Assembly: GCF_001905725.1 (NCBI RefSeq)
Contig: NZ_LIWB01000021.1
Location: 1-64,000, forward strand
DNA from: Streptomyces sp. CB02400
Lineage (GTDB): Bacteria > Actinomycetota > Actinomycetes > Streptomycetales > Streptomycetaceae
Reading direction: 5' to 3'
DNA length: 64,000 bases
Shown here: positions 25,683 through 34,526 of the stretch, in pieces
Position numbering within the stretch: the first letter of the stretch is position 1
How the letters are laid out: each line of letters begins with the position of its first letter
Notes under the pieces: generated by a model
The model's database searches: none
What the model saw: the letters and a program-made list of their open reading frames with translations, nothing else
What the model was told of the DNA's origin: nothing
Made by a program: the position numbers and the translations under genes

Positions 25683-25985
25683 CTACATGAAGTAGCTGGA
25701 GCCCTTCAGGTCGCCGCCGCGGTAGTCACCGCCGGCGGTGCCGACCCGCTTGCCGATGGCGACCAGGGCCTCGTGGATGCCGGTGGCGTGGCGGTCCCAC
25801 TCCTTGGTCTTCTTCGTGAACTCCTCGTACGCCTCGCCGCCCCAGCCCGCGGCCGCGTCGAGCACGGCCTTCTTGAGGGCCTGGAGGTCCTCCTCGAGCT
25901 TCTTGGCCTGGTCGCCGAGTTCGGTGGCGAGGGCGTCCATCGTGCCGTACTTGACGGCGAGTTCGTCGTAGTGGGCTCCGGACAT
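25683..25985 (-). CDS. WXG100 protein (EsxA/EsxB type), 100 residues
   Basis: This is an ESAT-6/CFP-10 family secreted protein. It forms a helical hairpin with the WXG turn at Trp48-Gly49-Gly50 in AAGWGGEAYEEF. A C-terminal YRGGD (Tyr88 to Asp92) fits the general T7SS export motif YxxxD/E, which marks this partner as the one likely read by EccC. A GAGGA site precedes the ATG. It lies 46 nt after the other WXG100 gene, and the two probably form a heterodimer secreted in a folded state. In S. coelicolor the corresponding pair is known to be secreted and to affect sporulation. Confidence 0.93.
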   Translation of the reverse strand: MSGAHYDELAVKYGTMDALATELGDQAKKLEEDLQALKKAVLDAAAGWGGEAYEEFTKKTKEWDRHATGIHEALVAIGKRVGTAGGDYRGGDLKGSSYFM

Positions 25986-26031
25986 GTTTTCCTCGTTTCG
26001 TTGAGAGCCGGAAAGTGGTCGGTGGCTCGCG

Positions 26032-26373
26032 TCAGTACTTGCTGAGGGCCGAGGTCTTACCGCCGAGGTCGTCCACCGAGATGCTGGCGATGTCGGCCTC
26101 GATCTGGCTCTCGAGGTTCTGCTTGTCCTTCTTGTTCAGCTGGATGCCCTCGAGGAAGTCGTCGAGCATCCGGCCGATCGCGGCCATGTGGTTGTTGATG
26201 TCCGTCTGCTTCTTGTCGAAGGCGATGGCGCCCTGGCCGGTCCAGTGCTTCTCGATCATGTCGATCGTGCCCTGGAGACGGGCGAGCGACTGCCTGATCG
26301 AGTCGTACCGGTCGATGACGTTCGTCTGGAGCTTCTGTACCTGGGCTTCATAGAGCTTGCGGCCGTCAGCCAT
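26032..26373 (-). CDS. WXG100 protein (EsxA/EsxB type), 113 residues
   Basis: This is the first gene of the WXG100 pair. It shows two amphipathic helices around the turn EKHWTGQGAIAF (Trp44-Thr45-Gly46), with an extended C-terminal helix rich in Lys/Gln and a tail ending SALSKY. No YxxxD/E motif is seen at the end, so it probably depends on its partner for export. The 113-residue length is slightly above the usual 95-105. Upstream lies the mycosin gene stop at 26435 in the same direction, so the pair may be read from the mycosin operon or from a promoter in the 61-nt gap. Confidence 0.92.
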   Translation of the reverse strand: MADGRKLYEAQVQKLQTNVIDRYDSIRQSLARLQGTIDMIEKHWTGQGAIAFDKKQTDINNHMAAIGRMLDDFLEGIQLNKKDKQNLESQIEADIASISVDDLGGKTSALSKY

Positions 26374-26434
26374 GTCGGCGGTCCCTTTCGTGAGAGCGGT
26401 GGTGTGCTGGTTGGTTCCGGTGTGGTCGGTGGCC

Positions 26435-27730
26435 CTATGCGCTTCGGCGTGAGCGGTACACCGCGAAGGCCCCGCCGCCGATGACCAGGACGGCTGCCGC
26501 GGCTCCGAGGGTCACCCAGAGGGTGGTGTCGTCGGTGGTGTCCGCGTCCGAGGCGGCTGCCGGCGTCTGGCCGTCCGACGTTTCCTTGGAGTTCTTGGAA
26601 TCCTTCGAGGGATCGCTGGACGGCGCGGTGGAGGAGGCGGCGACCGGGTCGCCCGCTTCGTCCAGGACTCCTGTGGCGTTCTCCTTCGCCAGGGGGTCGG
26701 TGGCGGCCGGGCCCGGGTCGTAGTCCTTGTTCTCCAGCACCTTGCGGGGGCGGATCAGGCCGTAGCCGAGGTACGTGCTCGGGTCGTCCCTGGCCCAGTC
26801 GCGGCCGGCCGTGTCGATGAGACTGTTCAGGACCTGGTTGGCGGTCCAGTCGGGGTGGGCGGACCAGATGAGGGCGGCGGAGGCGGAGGCGATCGCGGTG
26901 GCCACACTCGTTCCCTCGCTGGTGCAGTACGCGCGGAGCGTCTTGTCACACCAGGTAGGGACATCGAGTCCCGGAGCTGCCAAGTCGACGTAGTTACCAT
27001 GCTCCGAGAACTTTCCGACGGTTCCGGACTCGTCCGAAGCGGCAACTCCGATCACATAGGGGTAGGCAGCCGGAAAGGCGATCGTCTCACCCTCCTCGGC
27101 ATCATTGCCCGTACCGGCGAACATCAGCTTCCCTTTTTGGTGAGCATATTTGATCGCCTCACGAATATCCGGCCGAGTGATTCTTCCACCGAAGGACATG
27201 TTAATAATCTTGACGTCACTATCGGCAATTGCCCTGATCACGTCTGCCAAGGCGGGGGCTTTCTCCAACTCCGTTTTGTTGTCGAGGCCCGTAAGAGCAA
27301 CTCGGTAGGGAACGATCTTGGCGTCGGGTGCAAGACCCTTGAGCGTGCCACCGGCACCGGTGCCTGCGATCAACTCCGCCATGCTGGTGCCGTGGCCGAC
27401 GTAGTCGTCGGTCGCCTTGTAATCGAGACCGTTCGGGACGTTATCAGTGAGTATCTGCCCCCTCAACGAACGGGTGTCCGGATTCACCCCCGTATCGACA
27501 ACGGCAACCTTGACCCCCTTGCCCGTGCTCACCCTCCACATTTCATCGGTTTTCATCGCCGACAGGTACCACTGCTGTGACTGGGTATCTGCGGCTGTTG
27601 CACCTGGCACCAGCCCCGTCGACAGGATGGTCACGGCGCCAAGCACTGAGCAGACGCCGGCACCCCATCTCCCGTACCGCCCCCGAGAAGACGCACTCCG
27701 CCTAACACGTCGGCTGAACCTTGACACCAT
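26435..27730 (-). CDS. mycP: Mycosin MycP-type subtilisin protease (first)
   Basis: Mycosins are membrane-anchored subtilases that are part of the T7SS complex and process substrates. The 431-residue protein has a signal peptide (basic start, hydrophobic about 25-40), catalytic Asp79 (VAVVDTGVN), His113 (GHGTSMAELIAG), oxyanion Asn209 and Ser275 (GTSVATAIAS). A Ser/Asp-rich linker follows, then a C-terminal membrane helix (LWVTLGAAAAVLVIGGGAFA). I chose ATG 27730, 25 nt after the preceding stop and behind AAAAGGA; the open frame extends 63 codons upstream inside the neighbouring gene. The central part has more A/T at third positions than the surrounding genes. Confidence 0.92.
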   Translation of the reverse strand: MVSRFSRRVRRSASSRGRYGRWGAGVCSVLGAVTILSTGLVPGATAADTQSQQWYLSAMKTDEMWRVSTGKGVKVAVVDTGVNPDTRSLRGQILTDNVPNGLDYKATDDYVGHGTSMAELIAGTGAGGTLKGLAPDAKIVPYRVALTGLDNKTELEKAPALADVIRAIADSDVKIINMSFGGRITRPDIREAIKYAHQKGKLMFAGTGNDAEEGETIAFPAAYPYVIGVAASDESGTVGKFSEHGNYVDLAAPGLDVPTWCDKTLRAYCTSEGTSVATAIASASAALIWSAHPDWTANQVLNSLIDTAGRDWARDDPSTYLGYGLIRPRKVLENKDYDPGPAATDPLAKENATGVLDEAGDPVAASSTAPSSDPSKDSKNSKETSDGQTPAAASDADTTDDTTLWVTLGAAAAVLVIGGGAFAVYRSRRSA

Positions 27731-27755
27731 CTTCTGTCTGTCCTTTTCAGTCCGG

Positions 27756-29501
27756 TCAGTCGGTCGCAGACGTGCCATCACGTCGCTCGCCGCGGCGCGA
27801 ACGACCGGCGCCAGTGCTGCGGTTACTGAGAGGGCCACGTCGCACCTCGGAGCCTTCTGCGGAACGTCCGCCGCTCGTGGTGCCGGGAACCCTTCCATTG
27901 GACATGCCGACGACACCACCAGGGCTCCCGCCCGAGCGGCGGGGGGTCTGCCCTGTGTTCGGCGTCGCAGGAGGCGCTCCGATCACCCCGTGCTGACCGG
28001 GCCTCTGCCCGGTTGTACGTGGTCCAGGCGTGCTCTCGCCACCGATGACCGTGCCGCGCGGCGACTTGGAACTGTTGCCGACAGGCGCAACGCCAGTAAC
28101 GGGTCGCCCGCCCACAACACCGTCGCCAGTACGCCCAGAGCCGACGCGGCCGGACGGTGCGGCACCCACGGCACCCACGGGGCCACGGGGTACACCTCCT
28201 ACGGGCCCGGGCACCACTCCTGGCTTCGGCACTCCACCGACGATGCCACGCCCCACGGGCCCGGACCCCTGCCCCCCTACCTGACCGGGCAGGGCAGTAC
28301 GTCCCATTGGGCCCAGAGGACCTGTTCCGCGGCTTCCCATCGGTCCCGGCGTCACCGCGTGCCGACTCTGGCCCACGGGGCCGGGCCCCATACGAGCTGC
28401 CGACCCATTGCCTGGCGTGCCCCCGACTCGTCCCTGGGCCGACGGAGGGATCTTGGCCGTGGGGACGCCGCCCTGTCCAGTAGCGCGCCCAACGGTCCCA
28501 CGCACGGCCGGAGAGATCGCATTGGGGGCGATGGGAGGAACCGCCCCTTGCTGGCCGCCAGAGCTGGCCGTTACTGGTGGCGTGCCCGCGCTCGGTCTCA
28601 CGGCCTCCTGGGGCGGCAAGGTACCGACATTATTGATCTCCGTACCAACTGACTGCGGAGCAAGAACGTCAGCACGTTGATGTGCTGGCAATTGCTCCTC
28701 CGGGCCCAGGTCCTTCGCACCTGTCACCGCTGAGGTGCGGGCAGAGGTCATTGGCTCATCCATCGGCGCCAGGGAGTCATGAGGAGTGGCCCCCTTGATC
28801 GGGTCGCCGCCATAAGGCAGCGGCTCCGGCACCCCCACATCCGGCATCTTCGGGAACACTGGCTCCTCGGCGCTGGCCATCGTGCCCGCCGACACCGTGT
28901 AGAACGATGCCAGCCGGTACATCTGGTTGATGGCCTCCTGACGGTGGCCCTCCGCCTTGACGGCGGCCGTGTACTCGTCGTTGCTGTCGACCCGCTCGGC
29001 CTCGGGGATGTCTTCCACGGCCTTGGGATCCGTGCGGCTGTCGCGCGGGGGCATGGACTTGCGGACGGAGGCGAGGCCGGAGCCGGCGGCCAGGACCTGG
29101 GTGCCGATGACGTCGGCGTAGTCGGCGATGCCCTCGGCCGTCTTGACGAGGCTGCCGGCCCAGTCGGAGAAGGCGGTGTGGGCCTCACCCTGCCAGTCGA
29201 TCTTCCCGAGGTTGCGACTGAGTTCCCCGGCGGCGTCCTTGATGGCGTCGCGCGCGGCGACCAGGGCCTCGCCCGCGGAATCCACCAGCGCGGGATCGGC
29301 GGACTCGACGATGTCGATCATGTCGTTGAGGTCGTAGCCCTCGAAGCTCGTGGAGCCGAAGTGGAAGCCTCTGACCGAGGGGCCGCCGAAGGGGTTGACG
29401 ATCCTCGTCATGTTCGTGAACGCGTCGAGTGCGCCGTTCTGTGCCAGGGCCTCCTGGCGCTCCTCCTGGTGAAGGTCCGGATTCTTCTTGTCGCCGCTCA
29501 T
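27756..29501 (-). CDS. WXG-domain protein with long Gly/Pro/Arg-rich tail
   Basis: This 581-residue protein has no signal peptide. The N-terminal part (to about residue 215) is helical and includes a WXG-type turn KIDWQGEAHTAFSDWAG, as in T7SS substrates. Residues from about 290 to the end are low complexity: Gly, Pro, Val, Arg and Thr with many GPVG, GTVG and GGVP repeats, which should be disordered. Domain order recalls PPE or LXG-type proteins with an unstructured C-terminus. ATG 29501 overlaps the preceding TGA by one base (TGATG), so translation is coupled. Likely a secreted or surface-associated ESX component; exact role unknown. Confidence 0.75.
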   Translation of the reverse strand: MSGDKKNPDLHQEERQEALAQNGALDAFTNMTRIVNPFGGPSVRGFHFGSTSFEGYDLNDMIDIVESADPALVDSAGEALVAARDAIKDAAGELSRNLGKIDWQGEAHTAFSDWAGSLVKTAEGIADYADVIGTQVLAAGSGLASVRKSMPPRDSRTDPKAVEDIPEAERVDSNDEYTAAVKAEGHRQEAINQMYRLASFYTVSAGTMASAEEPVFPKMPDVGVPEPLPYGGDPIKGATPHDSLAPMDEPMTSARTSAVTGAKDLGPEEQLPAHQRADVLAPQSVGTEINNVGTLPPQEAVRPSAGTPPVTASSGGQQGAVPPIAPNAISPAVRGTVGRATGQGGVPTAKIPPSAQGRVGGTPGNGSAARMGPGPVGQSRHAVTPGPMGSRGTGPLGPMGRTALPGQVGGQGSGPVGRGIVGGVPKPGVVPGPVGGVPRGPVGAVGAAPSGRVGSGRTGDGVVGGRPVTGVAPVGNSSKSPRGTVIGGESTPGPRTTGQRPGQHGVIGAPPATPNTGQTPRRSGGSPGGVVGMSNGRVPGTTSGGRSAEGSEVRRGPLSNRSTGAGRSRRGERRDGTSATD

Positions 29502-29935
29502 CAGTACCCCGCGTCGGTGCTATCGGCCTTGTTGTCCCGCTCGAGGTGCTCGTTCAGCATCTCCTCGCGGGTCTGGTTGACCTCGGCCCGGATCTCGTGG
29601 AACCGGTAACGCTGCTCTTCCTCGACGTTGTCGAAGGTGACGTCGACACCGTGTACGGCGATCCGCATGGCCTCCAGTTGGAGCCCCAGCGACTTGGAGA
29701 GCGCGGTGATCCTCTCGTGGACCCGCTCGTACTCCAGGTGAAGCCGTTTGCCCTCCGGGAAGGCGCCGCTGCCGAAGGCGCTCTCCGGCAGGCTGTGGGC
29801 ACTGACCTTGGGCACGCCGCCCGCCGACCCCTCGAAGGTGGCGAGCAGTTCGTCCACGCGCTTCTTGAACGTCGACAGCGCCATCACGCCGCGGCGCACA
29901 TCCGCGCCGCCTCCGCCCATGTCTGCAGGAAGCAC
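29501..29935 (-). CDS. Helical T7SS-associated protein
   Basis: The 144-residue protein is mostly helical and charged, with coiled-coil-like sequence in RLHLEYERVHERITALSKSL and HEIRAEVNQTREEMLNEHLE. It has no signal peptide, no membrane segment and no recognised family. It is the first gene after the sigma-HrdB-like promoter at 30033-30061 and is translationally coupled to the WXG-domain/Gly-Pro-rich gene, so it may be its chaperone or secretion partner (inference). GTG 29935 is preferred because GGGAGGGAAAG precedes it; ATG 29920, five codons later, is an alternative. Confidence 0.65.
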   Translation of the reverse strand: MLPADMGGGGADVRRGVMALSTFKKRVDELLATFEGSAGGVPKVSAHSLPESAFGSGAFPEGKRLHLEYERVHERITALSKSLGLQLEAMRIAVHGVDVTFDNVEEEQRYRFHEIRAEVNQTREEMLNEHLERDNKADSTDAGY

Positions 29936-30032
29936 TACGCTTTCCCTCCCCGTTTTCCCCGTGTCGCGACCGGTCCCGCGCAAGTCGCCAGGCGCATCAC
30001 ACCGTTGAAGTGGTCATGGCCGTCATGACACC

Positions 30033-30061
30033 ACTCTAGTTACTGACTCCGACAGTCCCAA
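30033..30061 (-). promoter_or_regulatory. Candidate sigma-HrdB-type promoter
   Basis: Read on the minus strand: TTGGGA (30061-30056), 17-nt spacer, TAGAGT (30038-30033). The spacing is ideal and both boxes are close to the housekeeping consensus. It would drive the run of genes from 29935 down to the WXG100 pair, with a leader of about 90 nt. Confidence 0.5.
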
Positions 30062-30174
30062 CTGCCATACGCGGCAACAGCGCCGTCCACTGGCATGTCT
30101 CCCCTCTTCCTCGCCCGGCGGACACGCTTGTCACAAGAGTCCCGGGCTTCCCGACATCGATCGAGCGATGTCCG

Positions 30175-31437
30175 TCACGTTGCACCATGGCCATCGCGAA
30201 CTTCCGTACCACGGGCCCGCCTTCGCGCGTCCCGGATCGCCACCGCCGCTCCGCCGAGTCCCACCACCACGATCGCCGCTCCGACGGCCACGTAGGTCGC
30301 GAGGCGGGCGTTCCGTTCGTCGGCGGTTTCACCGAGCGGGAACTCGGCCGCCACGGGGGCCTCGGCCCTGGCCAGGCCCTCCTGCGGACGGGGGGTCTCG
30401 ATCGGCCGGTCGTCCTCCGTCAGGGCGCGGACCGGGTCCACCACACCCCAGCCGACCAGGCGGTCGTGCCCCGCGATCGTACGTTCCGCGGTCTGCTCGA
30501 TCTGGGCGACGATCTGGCGTCCGGTCCAGGTGGGGTGCTTGGCCTTGATCAGCGCCGCGACGCCGGCGACGTACGGCGCGGAGAAGCTCGTACCGTTGTC
30601 GGAGCAATGGCCTCCCCGGGGAACGGTGGAGATCATGTCGACGCCCGGGGCCGCCACGTCGACGAAGTCGCCGGACTGGGAGAAGGACGCGCGTTCGTTG
30701 TTGCGGTCGGAGGCGGCGACGGCGAGGACGCCTTCGTAGGAGGCGGGGTAGGTCTTCTTGACGTTGCCGCCGAGTCCGTCGTTGCCCGCCGACGCGACGA
30801 CGACGACCTTCTGGGCGAGCGCCTCGTCGACGGCCGCTTTCAGGTCCGGGTCCGGTTCGACGGCGTTCGAGGTGTCCTGGGAGATGTTGATGACGTCCGC
30901 CTTCGCCTGGACGGCGTAACGGATCGACTCGGCGAGGGATTCGGTGTCACCATGGCCCTCCGCGTCGTTCTGCTGGATCGGGATGATGGTCGCCTCGGGG
31001 GCCAGGCCCACGAAACCGGTCTCGTCGGTGGGCCGGGCGGCGATGATGCCGGCGACCTTGGTGCCGTGGCCGACGGTGTCGGTGGTGCCGTTCTCGTCGC
31101 CCCGCTCGATGGGGTCGCCGTCCTCGTCCTTGAGGCCCTTGGGCAGGAAGTTGCGGCCGCTCTTCACGTCCACCGCGTCCTTCAGCTGCGGGTTCCTCAC
31201 ATCGACGCCGGTGTCGATGACGGCGACCCGGACACCCTTGCCCTTGGACTGGCTCCACAGCTCGTCGAGCTGGACGCGCTGGAGGGACCAAGGGCGCCCC
31301 GGGTAGGAGTCGTTGGGGTATTCGCACTGGTCGGAGAAGGAGTCCGCCGCGGCGGACGGCGGTGCGAGGGCCACGGGGGCCGTCAGCAGGACCGTGGCGA
31401 CCGCAGTCCGGAGGAGGGGGAGGTGTGTGTGGCGCAT
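30175..31437 (-). CDS. Mycosin MycP-type subtilisin protease (second)
   Basis: This is a second, more divergent mycosin of 420 residues. It has a cleavable signal peptide (residues 1-31), a conserved Cys near FSDQCEYPNDS, catalytic Asp75 (VAVIDTGVD), His124 (VGHGTKVAG), Asn219 and Ser284 (NGTSFSAPYVAG), and a C-terminal membrane helix before an Arg-rich tail. I chose ATG 31437, with AGGGGAC 7 nt upstream; a GTG at 31455 that overlaps the eccB stop (GTGA) is an alternative and would give tight coupling. Directly downstream of eccB is the usual place of the structural mycosin, so this copy may be the core component. Confidence 0.92.
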   Translation of the reverse strand: MRHTHLPLLRTAVATVLLTAPVALAPPSAAADSFSDQCEYPNDSYPGRPWSLQRVQLDELWSQSKGKGVRVAVIDTGVDVRNPQLKDAVDVKSGRNFLPKGLKDEDGDPIERGDENGTTDTVGHGTKVAGIIAARPTDETGFVGLAPEATIIPIQQNDAEGHGDTESLAESIRYAVQAKADVINISQDTSNAVEPDPDLKAAVDEALAQKVVVVASAGNDGLGGNVKKTYPASYEGVLAVAASDRNNERASFSQSGDFVDVAAPGVDMISTVPRGGHCSDNGTSFSAPYVAGVAALIKAKHPTWTGRQIVAQIEQTAERTIAGHDRLVGWGVVDPVRALTEDDRPIETPRPQEGLARAEAPVAAEFPLGETADERNARLATYVAVGAAIVVVGLGGAAVAIRDARRRARGTEVRDGHGAT

Positions 31438-31451
31438 GGCGGCGTCCCCTG

Positions 31452-32987
31452 TCACGAACCCTGCGGCTGACGTGCCGCCGCCGTGGACAAGCGGGGGCCT
31501 GTCGGAAGGAACGCGGACCAGGCGGCGGGGATCGGTGCGGGGTCCACGTCGGCGTAGCCGAGGCGCGTCTGGGCCTGCTGGGCCTCCTGCTCCAACCGCT
31601 TCCTCTCCTCGGCCGACATGCCGATGCCGGCATCGTCGGTCGCGCTGTCCGCGTTGGACTGCAGCACGTAACGCAGGCCGGTGTCGGTGACCAGGAAGAC
31701 GGGGCCCGCCTTCGTCTCCGTGCCCTGGAACTGGCGGTAGAGCTGGCCGGACCCGGGGGTGACGTAGGCGCTGGAGGAAGCGGCGGGGAGGTCGGCGGGG
31801 AAGTCGGTGCCCGCCCAGGTGCTGAGAGTGGTGGCGCCGTTGCCGTCGACGTCGCGCAGGACGTTGCAGACCGTGTTGCGGCCGCCCTTGGTGTCCGGCG
31901 CCTCGTTGACCGCACGGGGGGCTCCGTCGGGCCAGTCGTGCTCCTTGCCGAAGGGCTCGCCCGGGACGATCGCCCCGGGGCTCGTCTCCAGTGCCTGCCC
32001 GGCCTGCCCGACCTGCGCCAGGTCCTTGCTGAACAGCAGGAGTTGGGCGACGAATGCGGAGACCGGCGCGACCCGTCCGGGCAGCACGACGTAGTACTGC
32101 TCCTTGTTGTTGTCGAACGCCTTGAGCACGGTGCCGACCCTGTCGGCCGACTCGGCGAGCTGGCCGGGGGCGTTCGCGGGGGCGCCGGGAGTGCCCTCGA
32201 TCTCCGGGAAGGTGACCGGGTCACCCTCGTGCAGGGTCGCCAGCCACTCCCGGGACACCCTTTGGGGCTCGCGGCCGGAGCCGACGACCGTACGGAGCAG
32301 CAGTTCCAGTTCGTCGCCGGTGTCCACCTTGTCGACCTGGTAGGCCGTGCCGCCCGGATCCACGACGAAGCGTTTGCCGTCGGGGCCCACCACGTAGAGC
32401 AGTTCGCCGCCGGCCAGCTTCTCCTTGCCTTCGGTCAGCTTCCTCTCCCGGTCGGCGAGGACCAGCGCGGCCTTCTGGATGGACCGGCCGCCCGCGCTCG
32501 GGCGCTCGCAGACGACCCACCGCTTGGCGGCACCCGCCTCCTTCCCGGAGGGCAGGCGGTCGGGGGCGTACGGGATGCCGATGGTGACGCCGTGCGGGAT
32601 CTTGCCGCTGTCCAGGAGCGACTCGCCGACGGTGACGACGTCGCCCTTGCCGGGGGCCAGGAGGAGCTTGGCGGACGCCATGTTGAGCACGGGATGCAGT
32701 TGGACCTCGCCCCCGGTCCTCAGCACGACGTACCGGGTGGTCGACTCGCTGGCGATGATCACCTTTTCGTTCGGGGTGTCCCAGCCTTTGGGCGCCGTCG
32801 GCTTGAGCATGCCCCAGGCGCCGAAGACGGCCATGACGATCACGCCGATGACGATCCCGGGCACGACACCGCGCAGAGGGCGCGGCGCGCCTTCCTCCGA
32901 TCCTTGCGGGTACGACTGGACGAAGGCCGCGAGCAAGCGGCGCTTCGCGAAGGTGTAGGCGTTGAGCTGGTCCCGCCGAGATGCCAT
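31452..32987 (-). CDS. eccB: Type VII secretion protein EccB
   Basis: EccB is the periplasm-facing scaffold of the ESX membrane complex. The 511-residue protein begins MASRRDQLNAYTFAKRRLL, a typical EccB start, with one membrane helix at about 40-62 and a large extracytoplasmic domain made of repeated beta-alpha units. Two Cys (VVCERPSAGG and NTVCNVLRD) match the disulfide pair known in EccB structures. A poorly conserved C-terminal tail follows. ATG 32987 is preceded by GGGGAGAG; an ATG nine codons upstream is less likely. It is the first gene of a minus-strand unit with mycosin 2 and is divergent from eccE across 219 nt. Confidence 0.93.
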   Translation of the reverse strand: MASRRDQLNAYTFAKRRLLAAFVQSYPQGSEEGAPRPLRGVVPGIVIGVIVMAVFGAWGMLKPTAPKGWDTPNEKVIIASESTTRYVVLRTGGEVQLHPVLNMASAKLLLAPGKGDVVTVGESLLDSGKIPHGVTIGIPYAPDRLPSGKEAGAAKRWVVCERPSAGGRSIQKAALVLADRERKLTEGKEKLAGGELLYVVGPDGKRFVVDPGGTAYQVDKVDTGDELELLLRTVVGSGREPQRVSREWLATLHEGDPVTFPEIEGTPGAPANAPGQLAESADRVGTVLKAFDNNKEQYYVVLPGRVAPVSAFVAQLLLFSKDLAQVGQAGQALETSPGAIVPGEPFGKEHDWPDGAPRAVNEAPDTKGGRNTVCNVLRDVDGNGATTLSTWAGTDFPADLPAASSSAYVTPGSGQLYRQFQGTETKAGPVFLVTDTGLRYVLQSNADSATDDAGIGMSAEERKRLEQEAQQAQTRLGYADVDPAPIPAAWSAFLPTGPRLSTAAARQPQGS

Positions 32988-33162
32988 GGATGCGTGTCTC
33001 TCCCCGTGTTCCACCCGCTGTTCCGCACGCGTTCCGCCCGGGCGGCACCGAGGAGCGCCGTCCCCCGCCCGCCGCTGTCGGACCGGCCCCCTACTATGCC
33101 TGGTGCAGAAAGCTGTTCGGAGAGCGGGTAGGGTGCCCGGGCCCTCAAGGGCCTGGTGCGAT

Positions 33163-33176
33163 GCTGGAATTCCAGC
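33163..33176. promoter_or_regulatory. 14-bp perfect palindrome upstream of eccE
   Basis: GCTGGAATTCCAGC is fully self-complementary and lies 30 nt before the eccE ATG in the divergent eccB/eccE spacer. It could be an operator half-pair, but no cognate regulator is identified. A TAGGGT -10-like box is at 33129-33134. Confidence 0.3.
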
Positions 33177-33206
33177 GAGTTGTCAGCAAATCGGGGGGAC
33201 AAAGTG

Positions 33207-34526
33207 ATGGCTTCCGGAACACGGGTGCCGGGCCGTGGCCGGACACGGGTGGCGCGCGGTTCCGCCGGATCCGGGGCGCCTGCCGCACGGCAGGTGTCCG
33301 CGCGAGGCGGTCTCCACCTCAAGGTGCGTACGGGTGGAACGGGTTCGTTCCGGCTGCAACGGCTCGTCCTGCTGGAGCTCGGGGCTGCCGTCCTTCTCGT
33401 CGGATGGGCGATCGGTCCCCTGGCCCTGGCGCCCGCGGCCGCCGTCGCCGTCGTCCTGGTCCTGCTGGCCTTCGTGCGCCGTCGAGGACGTTCCCTGCCC
33501 GATTGGATCGCCACGGCGAGGGCCCTGCGCGCCCGGCAGAAGAGCGCCGCGACGCTGGTGATACCACCTGGCATCGAGCCGGGGCTCACCCCGGCCGTGG
33601 AGTGCGATCCCAGTCTGCGCACCGATACCTACGTCGGTCCGGAACGACGGCCTGTCGGCATCGTCGGGGACGGGACCTTCGTCACCGCCGTGATCCAGGT
33701 GGAGGCCGACGCCACCGCCCTGCGGGCCGAGCGGAGCCGGCGGCCCCTGCCGCTGGCCCTGGTGCGGGACGCACTCGAGGTGGACGACATCCGCCTGGAG
33801 TCGGCACAGATAGTGCTGCACACGCAACCCGCGCCCGCGCTGCATCTGCCGCGTCAGTCCGTGGCCGTCAGCAACTACGCGCCGCTGCAGGAGCAGACGG
33901 GCGCTCCCGCGGTGCGTATCACCTGGATCGCGCTGAAGGTCGATCCGGAGCTGTGTCCGGAGGCGGTGGCGGCCCGGGGCGGTGGTCCGGTCGGCGCGCA
34001 GAAGTGCGTCGTGCGCGCCGCCGACCACCTGGCCAGCCGGCTGACCGGTGCCGGTTTCCGTGCCACGGTGCTCGACGAGGAGGAGCTGACCTCGGCGATC
34101 GCCACGTCGGCCTGCGCCAACCCGCTGGTGACGGCCGAAGCCGGACGGGCGGACCGGCAGGAGCGGCGCACCGAGGAGTCCAGCCGCAACTGGCGCTGCG
34201 ACAACCGCAGGCACACCACGTACTGGATCCGCAGATGGCCCCCACTGGGCGGGGAGCGGGGGCCTTCCCTGCCCCAGTTCGTGGCGCGGGTCACGGCGGT
34301 GCCCGCGCTCGCCACCACCATCAGCCTCACCCTCACGCCCGCGGACCGGCAAGAGATGTCGCTGAGCGGCCACCTGCGGGTCACCGGGCGCAGTGCCGAT
34401 GAACTGACGGCGGCGCGGCACGCGTTGGAGGACGCCGCCCGAGAGGCGGGCGCGGCGCTGGCGCGGCTCGACCGGGAGCAACTTCCGGGCGTGCTCGCCA
34501 CTCTGCCCCTCGGAGGTGTTCGGTGA
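33207..34526 (+). CDS. eccE: Type VII secretion protein EccE
   Basis: EccE is a membrane component at the rim of the ESX complex. The 439-residue protein has a Gly/Arg-rich start, two adjacent membrane helices (about 53-95, LVLLELGAAVLLVGWAIGPL then LAPAAAVAVVLVLLAFVRR), and a cytoplasmic domain with EccE-like pattern (VGIVGDGTFVTAVIQVEADA; RHTTYWIRRWPP). The ATG at 33207 follows GGGGGGACAAAGTG. The stop overlaps the GTG of the next gene (GTGA), so both are co-translated. Confidence 0.88.
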   Translation: MASGTRVPGRGRTRVARGSAGSGAPAARQVSARGGLHLKVRTGGTGSFRLQRLVLLELGAAVLLVGWAIGPLALAPAAAVAVVLVLLAFVRRRGRSLPDWIATARALRARQKSAATLVIPPGIEPGLTPAVECDPSLRTDTYVGPERRPVGIVGDGTFVTAVIQVEADATALRAERSRRPLPLALVRDALEVDDIRLESAQIVLHTQPAPALHLPRQSVAVSNYAPLQEQTGAPAVRITWIALKVDPELCPEAVAARGGGPVGAQKCVVRAADHLASRLTGAGFRATVLDEEELTSAIATSACANPLVTAEAGRADRQERRTEESSRNWRCDNRRHTTYWIRRWPPLGGERGPSLPQFVARVTAVPALATTISLTLTPADRQEMSLSGHLRVTGRSADELTAARHALEDAAREAGAALARLDREQLPGVLATLPLGGVR

